The notes beneath the pieces were generated by a model. That model was not told the DNA's origin, made no database searches, and was given only the letters and a program-made list of their open reading frames with translations. The translations under genes and the position numbers were made by a program. A stretch of DNA of 32,391 nt from Anaerolineae bacterium (GTDB lineage: Bacteria > Chloroflexota > Anaerolineae > B4-G1 > SLSP01): contig JAFGNI010000418.1 of assembly GCA_016927095.1 (NCBI GenBank), positions 1 to 32,391 of the forward strand, read 5' to 3'. Of this stretch, positions 23,791 to 32,391 are shown piece by piece; positions within the stretch are counted from its first letter, which is position 1; each line of letters starts with the position of its first letter.

Positions 23791-26700
23791 CTACTGACGC
23801 AACGTCAACGGCAAGAACACGAGCTGCGATGGAGTCAGAGCCACATCGACGCCACCGGTGTTCTCCCCGGAGAGCACAGTGATCGGTGCAGCCGTGGCAA
23901 TGGTGCCAGCATCATCGTACCACCGCGTCCCATAGCCACTGCGCCCGAAGGCCGCCTTGTAGGCACCAGCTCTCAGTCCGACGGTCTGATAGTAGCCGAA
24001 GGCATTGGCGTAAGCTGAGGCTAGCAGTGTACTTCCGTCTGCCGCATAGACCCCGATCGTGGCGGACGGCAAGGGGAAGTCGGTGGACGCATCCCGGACA
24101 TAGCCGCTGAAAGTCCCACCCTCTGCCAGTGCGGCATTCACGGTCACAACGGCCCCGGGAGTCGAGACAGGGACCGCTGGCGCGGCCTCGAAGGAGTCAG
24201 CATCGCCGTTCCATTCCGAGAGGTAGCGCGAAGTCGGCCCCTGGAATAGCAGCCGGTACTCAGCGGCTGGCAGGCCGGGCGAGGTGTAGAGCCCGCCCTT
24301 GTCAGCGATGACCTGAGCCACGAGCGACCCGGTCGCATCGTAGATCAATACGGGCACGTCGCCCAACGGCGCCCCACTACCAACGACCGTGATGGCCCCC
24401 TGGATCACGCCGCCCTCTGCCAGCGCAACACCGATATCCGGCACCACCTGGCCCAGCGTGACCTGCACGGGCGTCGCATCAACGGTCTGAACGCCCCGAA
24501 GCTGCTGAAGTGCACTGTAGCTCTGCTGAAGATAGGGGACGGGCGGATAGAAGGTGACTTCATACGACCCGGCCGGCAGACCGGCCATACGATATGCGCC
24601 GCCGGCACCGGCATATGTCATGCGCGTCCGGAAACGCTCCCAGCTTCCGGGACCGCCGGTGACCGCCGTGATCTGCATCTCGTCTGCCGGGCTGAAGACG
24701 ACCCTCGTGCCTGGGACACCAACCCCGGCGAAGGTCGCCGCGCCGGTCACGACGCCCCCGACCTGGAGGACTTGGTCGATGTTCGCCGTCGTCTCACCGG
24801 CAACAACAGCGATTGCGGTTGCGGCCTCCGGTGAGGACGCGTCGTGGTAGAAGACGGGCGCATACGGGATGGGAGCGTCATAGTAAAGGTAGTGGTCGCC
24901 GGCTGAAACGCCGGTCATCGTGAACGCCCCGTACTGTCCCCAGCCGCCACACATCATATCGGATGGGTTGTCTTCGTATCTGCAGATCGAGGCGCCAACC
25001 TGATGCCCGGTATCCGCAGCAAGGATCTGGCCCGTGATGGTGCCCGCGCCCGACGTCTCACCGGTCAGATCAAGGACCGCGCCGATGTCCGATGTCGGCC
25101 CCGTGCCATCTAGCACGATAACGGGAGAGTGATCCTGGTCGGAAACCCCCTCGTACCACTGGGAGACAGACCAGCTACTATCCGTGAAGCGGACTTGGTA
25201 TGATCCTGCGGGCAGTGCAGGACTGACATAGACACCATCAGGCCCCGTGGCAGCAGAGGCGTAGTAGGTCCTGGCGCCGGCCTCATAGAAGAAAGCATAG
25301 GCATCAGAGAGCGGCGCCTCACTGCCATCAACGATCTTGCCGCTGATGCGGCTTCCTCCAACCAGCGTCACATCCAGAGGTCCCGCTTGCGGACCGGTGA
25401 CCGGTGTCGCGGAGGCGTAGGTCGATGCGCCTAGATGCCACTGCAGGGCATAGGGGCTGCTGGAAGGAGGCAGGTAGAGCAGGCGATAGTCTCCAGAAGA
25501 TAGCGGACCGACCGCATATGTACCATCCGAGGCCGAGTAGTCAGAGATCTCCCAGCTAGACCAGGTGTTTGTACCTGCAAACACCCTAACCTCGACACCC
25601 GATACGGGGGAGCCGGAGGCACTGATCGTGCCGGTGATCATATAGCCCTTGTCCAGGGCGACATCAATGCCGATCGTTGCAGCGGGCGCCTCAACGACCA
25701 CAGGCCGTGCTGAGGCCCCTGCCTCATAGGCAAGATTGTCATAAGTCTCACCAAGATAGGGCGCCGGGGCGTCAAACTGGACCGAGTACACGCCAGACCA
25801 CAGGCCCGACAGCGTGTAGTTGCCACCGGCATCTGTCTCCACTGACATTTCGTATGCTGGCAAACCATCGCGGTCTAACTGGGTAGCCACAACCTCCACC
25901 TCTCGGACTCCCAGGCCTGTAGCTGCATCCGTCACCTGTCCGGCGATACTACCGGCCCGTGACAGCACCATATCGACGGTCGTCGTCAACTTGGCCGTGA
26001 CTGTGACGATTGACGCCTCGGGGGCTGTGATCCCATTTGGGTAGTACATCGGCAGATACAACCCATCTGCATCGACAAACCTCAGTTTGTACACGCCGGG
26101 TTCCAGACCGCCAAAGCTATACCCGCCGGCGGCGTCAGTAGTCGTGCTCGTCAGCCGCTGACCACCAGGAGTGTAAAGCCCGACACTAGCCGAAGCCAAC
26201 CCAACGGCGGTATCTGCCCCGCTCACTGTACCGACGAGATTGCCCCCGGAGGCGAGCGCTGCATCGATGCTGCTCAGGGTCTCACCTTCAGCGATCACCA
26301 GGTCATCGGCCACATACCAGTCGTAGGCGACATCGTCATAGCATTCCGAGACATACACACCCGCATCGTCAGTGAAGCAGACCCGACACGGACCTGACTT
26401 AAGGCCGCCGACTCTGTATTGGCCTGTATCATCGGTTAGGGCAGTGTAGCCAATGCTGGAGTTGCCTTCGTATATTCGCACCTGCACGCGGACGCCAGAC
26501 AAAGGCGAACCATCGTCCACCGCCGTCACCGTTCCTGTGACGGTGCCAGCGGCAGCCAACTGGAAGTCGACTACCGTGGTCTCACCATCGGCTACGGCGA
26601 CGACATCTGCAGTGTACCAACTGAACCTGTCGCGATACCACTGATCGGCATAGGGCTCAGATACGCCGGCCCATAGCTTGTAGGTGCCTGCAGGAAGATC

Positions 26701-27261
26701 GGCAAAGGTATATACACCGTTTTCGTTGGGCATCTGCGACCACCCTATGCTGGAGTAGGTAGTCGCGCTAAATAGCCATATGCTGGCGTCTGAGATCGGA
26801 GTACCCGTCGCTTTGGCCGTGACCGTGCCGGAGATCGCGCCGGTCGCTGATGTTGCAGCAGGCTGATGCGTGACCGAAGGCGACTGCGCCGGCGCAGCAG
26901 GTGAACCGAAATCGATGGGGTCAACAGCCGCCACGCCGGGTAGACCACGCAGTGAAGCAGCATCCATTGGGGATGTCGCGATGGCGATCCCTCTCTGGCT
27001 GCGGGACCCGCCAATGATGGACGCCAGTCCCTCATACTGAAGGTTACCCAACGCCGACATCAGCTCGGATGAGGGATGATCTCCTATGTACCGAACGACG
27101 AAACGCCCCGGCGCAAGGACGGTGGTCTCCAGGCCACTGAGATCATCGGGACCCAGTGGGCCCACGGCAAGAACCATCCGTGGGAGGCACAACAGGACAG
27201 CCATCATCACTACCGTATTGACGAACATCAGAGAGGTACGAGTACGCGTAGAAGAAGTCAT
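23791..27261 (-). CDS. Secreted protein with ten carboxypeptidase-regulatory-like repeats
   Basis: The 1156-residue product starts with a signal peptide (about 1-32, cleavage after MVLA). A short domain (about 45-110), with GRFVVRYIGD and LRGLPGVAAVDP, resembles the inhibitor-I9/S8 propeptide fold. Ten beta-sandwich repeats of about 100 residues follow, each opening like ISGTVTAKATGTPISDASI and containing GxYxxxGLxxGxYKLxF, then an aromatic patch such as QWYRDR, ECYDDV or MYYPNG. Such repeats are Ig-like stalks found in adhesins and surface proteins. There is no transmembrane anchor; the chain ends in VFLPLTLRQ, a tail style I associate with Chloroflexi exported proteins. I start at 27261 because GGAGAG lies 7 bases upstream and the signal peptide begins there; the open frame continues to 27792 but that extension is not protein-like. 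It is divergent from the STAND pair. Confidence 0.9.
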   Translation of the reverse strand: MTSSTRTRTSLMFVNTVVMMAVLLCLPRMVLAVGPLGPDDLSGLETTVLAPGRFVVRYIGDHPSSELMSALGNLQYEGLASIIGGSRSQRGIAIATSPMDAASLRGLPGVAAVDPIDFGSPAAPAQSPSVTHQPAATSATGAISGTVTAKATGTPISDASIWLFSATTYSSIGWSQMPNENGVYTFADLPAGTYKLWAGVSEPYADQWYRDRFSWYTADVVAVADGETTVVDFQLAAAGTVTGTVTAVDDGSPLSGVRVQVRIYEGNSSIGYTALTDDTGQYRVGGLKSGPCRVCFTDDAGVYVSECYDDVAYDWYVADDLVIAEGETLSSIDAALASGGNLVGTVSGADTAVGLASASVGLYTPGGQRLTSTTTDAAGGYSFGGLEPGVYKLRFVDADGLYLPMYYPNGITAPEASIVTVTAKLTTTVDMVLSRAGSIAGQVTDAATGLGVREVEVVATQLDRDGLPAYEMSVETDAGGNYTLSGLWSGVYSVQFDAPAPYLGETYDNLAYEAGASARPVVVEAPAATIGIDVALDKGYMITGTISASGSPVSGVEVRVFAGTNTWSSWEISDYSASDGTYAVGPLSSGDYRLLYLPPSSSPYALQWHLGASTYASATPVTGPQAGPLDVTLVGGSRISGKIVDGSEAPLSDAYAFFYEAGARTYYASAATGPDGVYVSPALPAGSYQVRFTDSSWSVSQWYEGVSDQDHSPVIVLDGTGPTSDIGAVLDLTGETSGAGTITGQILAADTGHQVGASICRYEDNPSDMMCGGWGQYGAFTMTGVSAGDHYLYYDAPIPYAPVFYHDASSPEAATAIAVVAGETTANIDQVLQVGGVVTGAATFAGVGVPGTRVVFSPADEMQITAVTGGPGSWERFRTRMTYAGAGGAYRMAGLPAGSYEVTFYPPVPYLQQSYSALQQLRGVQTVDATPVQVTLGQVVPDIGVALAEGGVIQGAITVVGSGAPLGDVPVLIYDATGSLVAQVIADKGGLYTSPGLPAAEYRLLFQGPTSRYLSEWNGDADSFEAAPAVPVSTPGAVVTVNAALAEGGTFSGYVRDASTDFPLPSATIGVYAADGSTLLASAYANAFGYYQTVGLRAGAYKAAFGRSGYGTRWYDDAGTIATAAPITVLSGENTGGVDVALTPSQLVFLPLTLRQ

Positions 27262-27508
27262 CTTGGTCTCTCCAGGGAAGTATTTGGGGTACCACAACAG
27301 ATACACGCATTGCCACAGAAGGTGCGGATCTCGGTCTGGCACTGGCGCTCCGCCGGAAACGATGCGGTAAAAGGCAGGTTTTGCGTGCGCGTGCCAGCTT
27401 GCTTCGGCCTCCTCTCCATAGTAGACTTCGCCTGCTGTAAAGGATACCGACGTCAGATGCGACCTACAATCGATTCGGGACAGAAAACGGACTGATATCG
27501 GACTGATC

Positions 27509-29035
27509 ATGGAACTAGACGCCATTACCGCTGAACTCGTTGAGCAACATCTCCGAGCATGGCGACAGGCACAGGAGCCGCCTCCTGAGCTCGTCGATCT
27601 CCACATCCTAGACAGAAACGGGAACGCCTCACTTGTGGGAAGGGACATGGAGCTACGCAAACACATCCTAGGCCTAGTCGCCCATGCGCTCGAGACATAC
27701 CGAACCATCGAGGGTCTTGAGTTGAGCGCAAGCGATCGGCCGTCTCGAGAGGAGATGTCCACCGCGTTGGCAGCTGACTTCGGCGTAGGCAACAGTGAAC
27801 TGGAGGGGTGGAGTGCGCTCTACTACCGCTACCTAGCTCCGATCACCCCAGCTGTTGAGGATCTGGCCACGATGGCGCATGTAGCCCCACGTCAGTTCCG
27901 GCGACGGGTGAACTCGGGACTAAGCCAGCTTCGAAATGCACTGAGAGAGGCTGAGGCTCAGGCACACACCACCCTGCGCCGCCGTCAGATGTCGCGGCAT
28001 CTGCCCCCACCGGACTACGCCCAACTGTTTGGCGTTCAGCCCCTCCTCGATCGACTGGGTGCTCTGCTCAGAGAGGAAGGGCCGCGTCTGATCAGCATCG
28101 AGGGTGTCGGTGGCATCGGAAAGACTGCGCTGGCCCAGGCGATGGCAACGCAGTTTGCCGAGCGTGGAACCGTCGATGGCATCGCCTGGATCAGCACCCG
28201 CCATGAACTGATATCCAGGGACGGGACCCTGGTGCCATGCGACGATCCAGCCCGCTCTCTGGATGATATCGTTGCTCGTCTTGCCCGTCAGTTGGGACAG
28301 GACCACCTCACAGGGTTGGCCACAGCCGATAAGCTGGCGCGCCTAAAGACTGTCATGGACAGAAGACCTCACCTGGTTGTCGTGGACAATCTGGAGACGC
28401 TGAGCGACGTCGAGCGGTTGCTCCCCGCCCTGTATCCCCTCGCTGGCACCAGTCGCTTTCTGCTCACCAGCCGATACTCACTCGAGCGCTTCCCGTATGT
28501 GCATGTGCTCCGGGTGCCGCCCCTCTCCTATGCGCACAGCGTGGAACTGGTCTCCGGTGAGCTCCTTCGCGGGGGACACGGTGACGTTATCAGAGAAGAA
28601 AGCATGCGCCAGGTCTATAACGCGGTCGGCGGACTGCCATTGGCACTGAAGCTCATCACGGCTCAGATGCCGCGCCTCCCCCTCTCCCAGATTCTGGGTG
28701 GACTGAGACACCCCGTGAAGCAAGAACTGGAGAGCCTTTACACATACATCTACTGGCGCACCTGGCAGCTTCTGGATGATCGAGCGCGGGAGCTTCTGAT
28801 TTCGATGCTCTTCGTCTCGCCGGATGGAGAAAGTCGGGACTGGATCCGTGAAAGCAGCATGTTGGCGCCCGACGCCTTTGGAACAGCCTTGAGCCAGTTG
28901 TTGAGGTACTCCCTTCTCGAGATCACAGGCGCGATCGAGGAGCCTCGCTATCGTCTGCACCGCCTGACGACCACGTTCCTGCAGAGTGAGATCTTGCTTG
29001 ACTGGGCGAAACCCGAGGCACCTGCCTGTGATTGA
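27509..29035 (+). CDS. STAND (NB-ARC/AP-ATPase) signalling protein with N-terminal HTH-like region
   Basis: The 508-residue cytoplasmic product has three parts. Residues 1-150 are helical, and 112-145 (PAVEDLATMAHVAPRQFRRR and on) reads like a helix-turn-helix. The NB-ARC domain (about 170-390) has the P-loop GVGGIGKTALA (199-209), Walker B HLVVVDNLE (288-296), the sensor-like TSRFLLTSR (314-322) and GLPLAL (375-380). A winged-helix segment follows to the end. Such proteins are ATP-driven switches, often transcriptional regulators or defence sensors whose C-terminal repeats sense a ligand. Here the repeats are encoded by the next gene, overlapping by 8 bases. No ribosome binding site precedes the ATG; a lone -10-like TACAAT lies at 27465-27470, so a short leader is likely. 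DNA binding is an inference. Confidence 0.85.
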   Translation: MELDAITAELVEQHLRAWRQAQEPPPELVDLHILDRNGNASLVGRDMELRKHILGLVAHALETYRTIEGLELSASDRPSREEMSTALAADFGVGNSELEGWSALYYRYLAPITPAVEDLATMAHVAPRQFRRRVNSGLSQLRNALREAEAQAHTTLRRRQMSRHLPPPDYAQLFGVQPLLDRLGALLREEGPRLISIEGVGGIGKTALAQAMATQFAERGTVDGIAWISTRHELISRDGTLVPCDDPARSLDDIVARLARQLGQDHLTGLATADKLARLKTVMDRRPHLVVVDNLETLSDVERLLPALYPLAGTSRFLLTSRYSLERFPYVHVLRVPPLSYAHSVELVSGELLRGGHGDVIREESMRQVYNAVGGLPLALKLITAQMPRLPLSQILGGLRHPVKQELESLYTYIYWRTWQLLDDRARELLISMLFVSPDGESRDWIRESSMLAPDAFGTALSQLLRYSLLEITGAIEEPRYRLHRLTTTFLQSEILLDWAKPEAPACD

Positions 29036-30623
29036 GGCGCGCGTCCTAGACTTCAATCAGCCCCAGCATCGATCCGGCGAACGCCAACGGTGGGCTGCCT
29101 TCTACGAATCGAGGCTGCGACAACAGCTCACCTGGGCCGCAGATTACGTCGACTCCCACGAACCTACCGACACAATGGGGCACCTGTTGAGCTTCCTCAC
29201 GCTGCTCCAGCAGGCGCAACGTAACTCACACGTGCAGGCCGAGATGTTGTCTTTGATCGTGGCTCTGCACCCCTGGCCGGCCAAGTGGGGGTACTGGCAG
29301 ATCTGGGAAGACACACTGTATTACGCCATCCAGGTATGCCAGCAACTGGATAGGCCCGAGCTCAAGGCGAGATTCCAGGCAGCGCTGGCCGACACTCTAT
29401 TTCACACGGGCAGGTTGGCAGCGTCCATACAGCACGCGAGAGACGCGGCGGAGTTGGCCGAGCGCTATGGGGCGACTTCTTGCTTCGCATCCGCTGCCGA
29501 AACGATCGTCTACGCATTGAGAGCACTGAGTCGACACGAGGACGCCAATCGCGAACTCGCTGCACTCTCAGCGTTCCTTTTACGGCCCGAGGTCCACGCC
29601 GATCTCAGCCAGACCGAAAAGGCTGAAGCCGCAGCTCGCGTCGCGTGGCTGCGCTTGAACGCATCGCCACCAAGCCTCCACCCCCAGGAAGCCCTTGAGA
29701 CAATCGATCGAGCCATTGGCCAGATCGAGACGATCTCACGTCCCGAGATGCCTGCACTTGCGAATGGCCACAACCTCCGTGGCATCATCCTCTGGCGGCA
29801 GGATGACTATGGTGCTGCAGCCAAGGCCATCGAGACGGCTCAAGAGATGTACGCAGAGATCGGAGACACATTCGCCGAGGCATCTCTGGCGGGCAACCTC
29901 GGCATCGTCTACTGGAGTATGGGGGACTTCCGGCGAGCCGAGAACGTGCTCCAGAGGTGCATCGCCACAACGGAGCACCTGAACGCGCGTTGGCGCATGA
30001 CCAAGGCCATTCGGGTGCTGGCCGCCGTCTATCTTGGCCGGGGGAGGCTGCATCAAGCGCTCCGATACTGCGAGCGTCACCTCGGACTGGCAACCGAGCT
30101 TGGCGAGGTCGCAGAGATCGCGGGTTCTAAGGGGAACCGCGGCACCGTCAGGCTGCACCTTGGGGAATACGATCTAGCCCGGCGCGACTTCGAGGAGGAA
30201 CTGGAGATAGAAGGCGACGCCACCCACATTGGGGTGGGCTGCAGCCTCGCCAATCTGAGCCGCTGCTACGCACACCTCGGCGACCGGACGCGTGCCATAG
30301 CGCTGGCAGAGAGGGCTTGGGAGCTTGCGGAGCTCAACGACTCGCCGAGATTGCGCATTGTAGCTCTACGCTGTCTATCCGAGTACCAGCCGATGCTGCA
30401 AAGACGAGCAGATCTTCACCGTGCGCTGGTGCTGGCCCGCCAGCATGCAAGGCCATTCGATGAGGCTGCTTGCCTTTATGACATGTCCATTACTGGCACC
30501 GACCCATCGGAGCAGATCAGGATGTGGCAGCAGGGAGCGCGCCTGCTCAGAGAAATGGGAGCTATAAGCTGGCTGAAGGGATGTACCCGCGAAGCGCCCC
30601 CCTATCTGCCCCTGCTTGTGTAG
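29028..30623 (+). CDS. TPR-repeat protein, probable sensor partner of the STAND ATPase
   Basis: A 531-residue all-helical protein. TPR-like units are visible from about residue 115 (FQAALADTLFHTGRLAASIQ), with clear ones at about 275-475, for example LGIVYWSMGDFRRAENVL, LAAVYLGRGRLHQALRYCE, GTVRLHLGEYDLARRDFE and LSRCYAHLGDRTRAIALAE. There is no signal peptide and no enzymatic motif. I start at the GTG at 29028, which overlaps the STAND stop in the octamer GTGATTGA and has GAGG about 9 bases upstream; the open frame reaches back to a GTG at 28986 with no ribosome binding site. In most STAND proteins these repeats are fused to the ATPase, so this appears to be a split version translated by coupling. 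Confidence 0.88.
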   Translation: MIEARVLDFNQPQHRSGERQRWAAFYESRLRQQLTWAADYVDSHEPTDTMGHLLSFLTLLQQAQRNSHVQAEMLSLIVALHPWPAKWGYWQIWEDTLYYAIQVCQQLDRPELKARFQAALADTLFHTGRLAASIQHARDAAELAERYGATSCFASAAETIVYALRALSRHEDANRELAALSAFLLRPEVHADLSQTEKAEAAARVAWLRLNASPPSLHPQEALETIDRAIGQIETISRPEMPALANGHNLRGIILWRQDDYGAAAKAIETAQEMYAEIGDTFAEASLAGNLGIVYWSMGDFRRAENVLQRCIATTEHLNARWRMTKAIRVLAAVYLGRGRLHQALRYCERHLGLATELGEVAEIAGSKGNRGTVRLHLGEYDLARRDFEEELEIEGDATHIGVGCSLANLSRCYAHLGDRTRAIALAERAWELAELNDSPRLRIVALRCLSEYQPMLQRRADLHRALVLARQHARPFDEAACLYDMSITGTDPSEQIRMWQQGARLLREMGAISWLKGCTREAPPYLPLLV

Positions 30624-30693
30624 ATACTGGGCCCTCTTGGCACCCACAGGGCACGAGAGTTGCGCAGTCGCTCAAGCAGGCTGCTACAGCTGC

Positions 30694-30722
30694 GTTCCAC
30701 CGGAACCGTGCTATAGTGGAAC
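30694..30722. promoter_or_regulatory. Candidate operator/promoter upstream of the UxaA-family gene
   Basis: An inverted pair GTTCCAC (30694-30700) and GTGGAAC (30716-30722), 15 bases apart, overlaps a -10-like TATAGT (30712-30717). No -35 is recognisable, so an activator site or repressor operator is plausible. The GGAACC word recurs in and just after the site. Confidence 0.35.
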
Positions 30723-30771
30723 CACATCGAACCAACCATCTACACCCTGATTGCCCCAAGAGGCCACAAAC

Positions 30772-32373
30772 ATGACAACCAATGCCGCCGTAGCCAAATT
30801 GCGCGATGTCGCCGTGCTCGTCGACGCCGGCACGGATCACGTCGCCGTCGCCAAACAGCAGATCCCCGCCGGCACGACCGTCTACCGGGAGGGACACGGT
30901 GCCCTGACGGTCAAAACGGACACACCGCCGGGCCAACGGTTCGCGATCCGGGCGGTGCCTGCGGGTGACTGGGTGCTGCAGTACGGACAACCCTTCGCCC
31001 GCTCCAAGGGCCTCGCACCGGGCGACCCGATCAACGACGAGACCGTCGACAGCGACGTCCCGGAGACGGGCATCGAGGAACTGGTGCTCCAGACGCCACA
31101 GCTCTCGCCGTGGGAGGGGCCGCTGCCCACCTTCAACGGCTTTCACCGCGCCGACGGCAACGTCGGTGTGCGCAACTGGGTGCTCATCGTGCCCGCCAGT
31201 ATGTGCGCGGCCCACGAGGCGCGCCAGATCGCCCAGTGGGCGGAGGCCACGCTCTACAGCCGCGACGCGTATCCCAACGTCGACGGCGTCACGGCGATCA
31301 CCCACGATGGTGGCTGCGCCTGCCCGGATCCCACCTTCGAGACCAAGGGCCCCGGCGCCTTCGAGGCCACCCTTCGGATGCTGGGCCAACATATCCGGCA
31401 TCCCAACGTTGGCGCCGCCATCATCGTCGAGCTGGGGTGTGAGAAGACCAATCTCAACGCCTTCGATGCCTACTACGGGACACACGACCTGAGCGCGCTC
31501 TACGGCAAGCCCGTCCGGCGGCTGACGATCCAACAGCTGGGTGGCACCGTCGCGACCATCGAGAGAGGGCTGGCCTTGATGCCGGAGTTACTGAGTGCCG
31601 CCAATGCGACGCCCCGTCAACCCACGCCGCTGGGCAAGCTGGCACTGGGTCTGGAGTGCGGCGGCAGCGATGCCTTCAGCGGCCTTACAGCCAACCCGGG
31701 CCTCGGACAGGCCAGCGATCTGCTGGTCCGTGCAGGGGGGCGCAGCGTCATTGGCGAGGTGCCGGAGTTCTTCGGGGCTGCGCATCTTTTCGCTGCCCGC
31801 GCAGCGAGCCGTGAGATCGCCGCGGACGTCTATAGCGCGCTGGAATGGTACCGCGCCTACGCTGCCCGCTCAGGCCACACCATGGAGGAGAACCCCAGCC
31901 CGGGCAACAAGGCGGGCGGTCTCTTGAACATCACCATCAAGTCCCTGGGAGCTCAGGCCAAGAGCGGCACGGGACCGGTACAGGGCGTACTCGATTACAG
32001 CGAGTGGGTATGGGATCACAACGCTGCCGGGGTCTATCTGCTCAACACGCCGGGCTACGATCAGCTCTCCGTGCCCGGCATCATCGGCGCCGGCTGCCAG
32101 CTCCTCTGCTTCACCACGGGGCGGGGCACGGGCATCGGCAACGCCATTGCCCCGGTGATCAAGCTCAGCTCCAACACCCCGCTCTACGCCCGGCTCAGCG
32201 CCGACATCGATATCGACGCGGGCGCGGTCCTAACCGAGGGCCTCAGCCTACCCGAAATGGGCCGCCGGATCTTCGAGGAGATCTTGGCAGTCGCATCGGG
32301 CAAGCCGGCAAAGGCCGAGATCAATGGGCACCGCGAGTTCGCCCTCTGGAACGTGGAGGGCCTTTGGTTATGA
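30772..32373 (+). CDS. UxaA-family sugar-acid dehydratase (altronate/galactarate dehydratase-like)
   Basis: A 533-residue cytoplasmic dehydratase, expected to remove water from an aldonic or aldaric acid such as altronate or galactarate, using iron in characterised members. An N-terminal SAF domain (about 12-92) leads into the catalytic region. That region opens with ADGNVGVRNWVLIVP (127-141), then has THDGGCACPDP (near 176-186), ELGCEKTN (about 220), GLECGGSDAFSG, NPSPGNKAGGLLNI and GIIGAGCQLLCFTTGRGT. Full length is comparable to UxaA and GarD, with the SAF domain fused. The ATG at 30772 has AGAGG 9 bases upstream. The enzyme complements the enolase-superfamily dehydratase 10 kb upstream. 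Which acid it uses is not readable. Confidence 0.92.
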   Translation: MTTNAAVAKLRDVAVLVDAGTDHVAVAKQQIPAGTTVYREGHGALTVKTDTPPGQRFAIRAVPAGDWVLQYGQPFARSKGLAPGDPINDETVDSDVPETGIEELVLQTPQLSPWEGPLPTFNGFHRADGNVGVRNWVLIVPASMCAAHEARQIAQWAEATLYSRDAYPNVDGVTAITHDGGCACPDPTFETKGPGAFEATLRMLGQHIRHPNVGAAIIVELGCEKTNLNAFDAYYGTHDLSALYGKPVRRLTIQQLGGTVATIERGLALMPELLSAANATPRQPTPLGKLALGLECGGSDAFSGLTANPGLGQASDLLVRAGGRSVIGEVPEFFGAAHLFAARAASREIAADVYSALEWYRAYAARSGHTMEENPSPGNKAGGLLNITIKSLGAQAKSGTGPVQGVLDYSEWVWDHNAAGVYLLNTPGYDQLSVPGIIGAGCQLLCFTTGRGTGIGNAIAPVIKLSSNTPLYARLSADIDIDAGAVLTEGLSLPEMGRRIFEEILAVASGKPAKAEINGHREFALWNVEGLWL

Positions 32374-32382
32374 CGGCAAGGG

Positions 32383-32391
32383 AAAGGAGAA
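32383..32391 (+). promoter_or_regulatory. Shine-Dalgarno of the next gene, cut by the window edge
   Basis: The last bases contain AAAGGAG about 10 bases after the UxaA-family stop. A closely spaced downstream gene almost certainly begins just beyond the window, making the dehydratase the first visible gene of an operon. Confidence 0.6.

Noticed and set aside
27262..27792. N-terminal 177-codon extension of the secreted repeat protein
   Set aside because: The extension is low-quality, overlaps the STAND gene antisense and would bury the signal peptide. A good ribosome binding site precedes the ATG at 27261.
30562..31533. A 323-codon minus-strand open frame opposite the UxaA-family gene
   Set aside because: It is the antisense shadow of the conserved SAF and catalytic regions, with no domain of its own.

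Overview
This is a bacterial window of roughly 60% GC, and the gene content looks most like a Chloroflexota (Anaerolineae/Caldilinea-like) chromosome. The hints are a Firmicutes/Chloroflexi-style PDH with separate E1 alpha and beta subunits, large secreted repeat proteins ending in a '(V/I)(Y/F)LPL-x-(L/V)R' tail, NB-ARC/TPR regulators, and many short REP-like hairpins between genes. The lineage is an inference from style; there is no rRNA here to prove it. I saw no CRISPR array, transposase, phage module or origin.

Layout. (1) 1-3133, minus: an ABC-2 exporter operon of one ATPase and two paralogous permeases, the second running off the left edge. Both junctions use the same overlap octamer ATGCGTAA. 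(2) 3442-6493, plus: an unrecognised 476-aa protein overlapping a multi-TM protein whose alpha/beta-hydrolase domain has Ala at the nucleophile position. (3) 6602-6675, minus: tRNA-Val(TAC) with a clear sigma-70-type promoter. (4) 6969-8774, plus: a lipoprotein with a clan-A glycoside hydrolase-like barrel. (5) 8852-15305, minus: a pyruvate/2-oxoacid dehydrogenase run E1alpha, E1beta, E2, msrA, DUF2892 membrane protein, msrB, E3, with a near-consensus promoter at 15459-15487. (6) 15690-18590, plus: a large FtsX/MacB-type permease transcribed divergently from PDH; its leader holds a 12+12 bp perfect inverted repeat. (7) 18591-18959: a gene-free stretch with a duplicated 95-bp hairpin-bearing unit. 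(8) 18960-23655, plus: a catabolic-looking cluster of a URO-D-fold methyltransferase-like protein, a galactonate dehydratase-like enolase-superfamily enzyme and a glycyl radical enzyme. (9) 23791-27261, minus: a 1156-aa secreted protein with ten carboxypeptidase-regulatory-like repeats. (10) 27509-30623, plus: a divergent pair forming a split STAND system (HTH/NB-ARC ATPase plus TPR protein, overlapping by 8 bp). (11) 30772-32373, plus: a UxaA-family sugar-acid dehydratase, followed at the very edge by a Shine-Dalgarno for another gene.

How it fits together. The enolase-superfamily dehydratase and the UxaA-family dehydratase both suggest use of hexonates or uronate-derived acids, possibly fed by polysaccharide breakdown (the GH lipoprotein). 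The glycyl radical enzyme beside them has all catalytic residues of the eliminase-type members but no activase in view. The PDH operon carries its own methionine-sulfoxide repair genes, pointing to oxygen exposure, which contrasts with the oxygen-sensitive radical enzyme. The best candidates for something undescribed are the URO-D/enolase/GRE cluster and the split STAND pair facing the ten-repeat surface protein.
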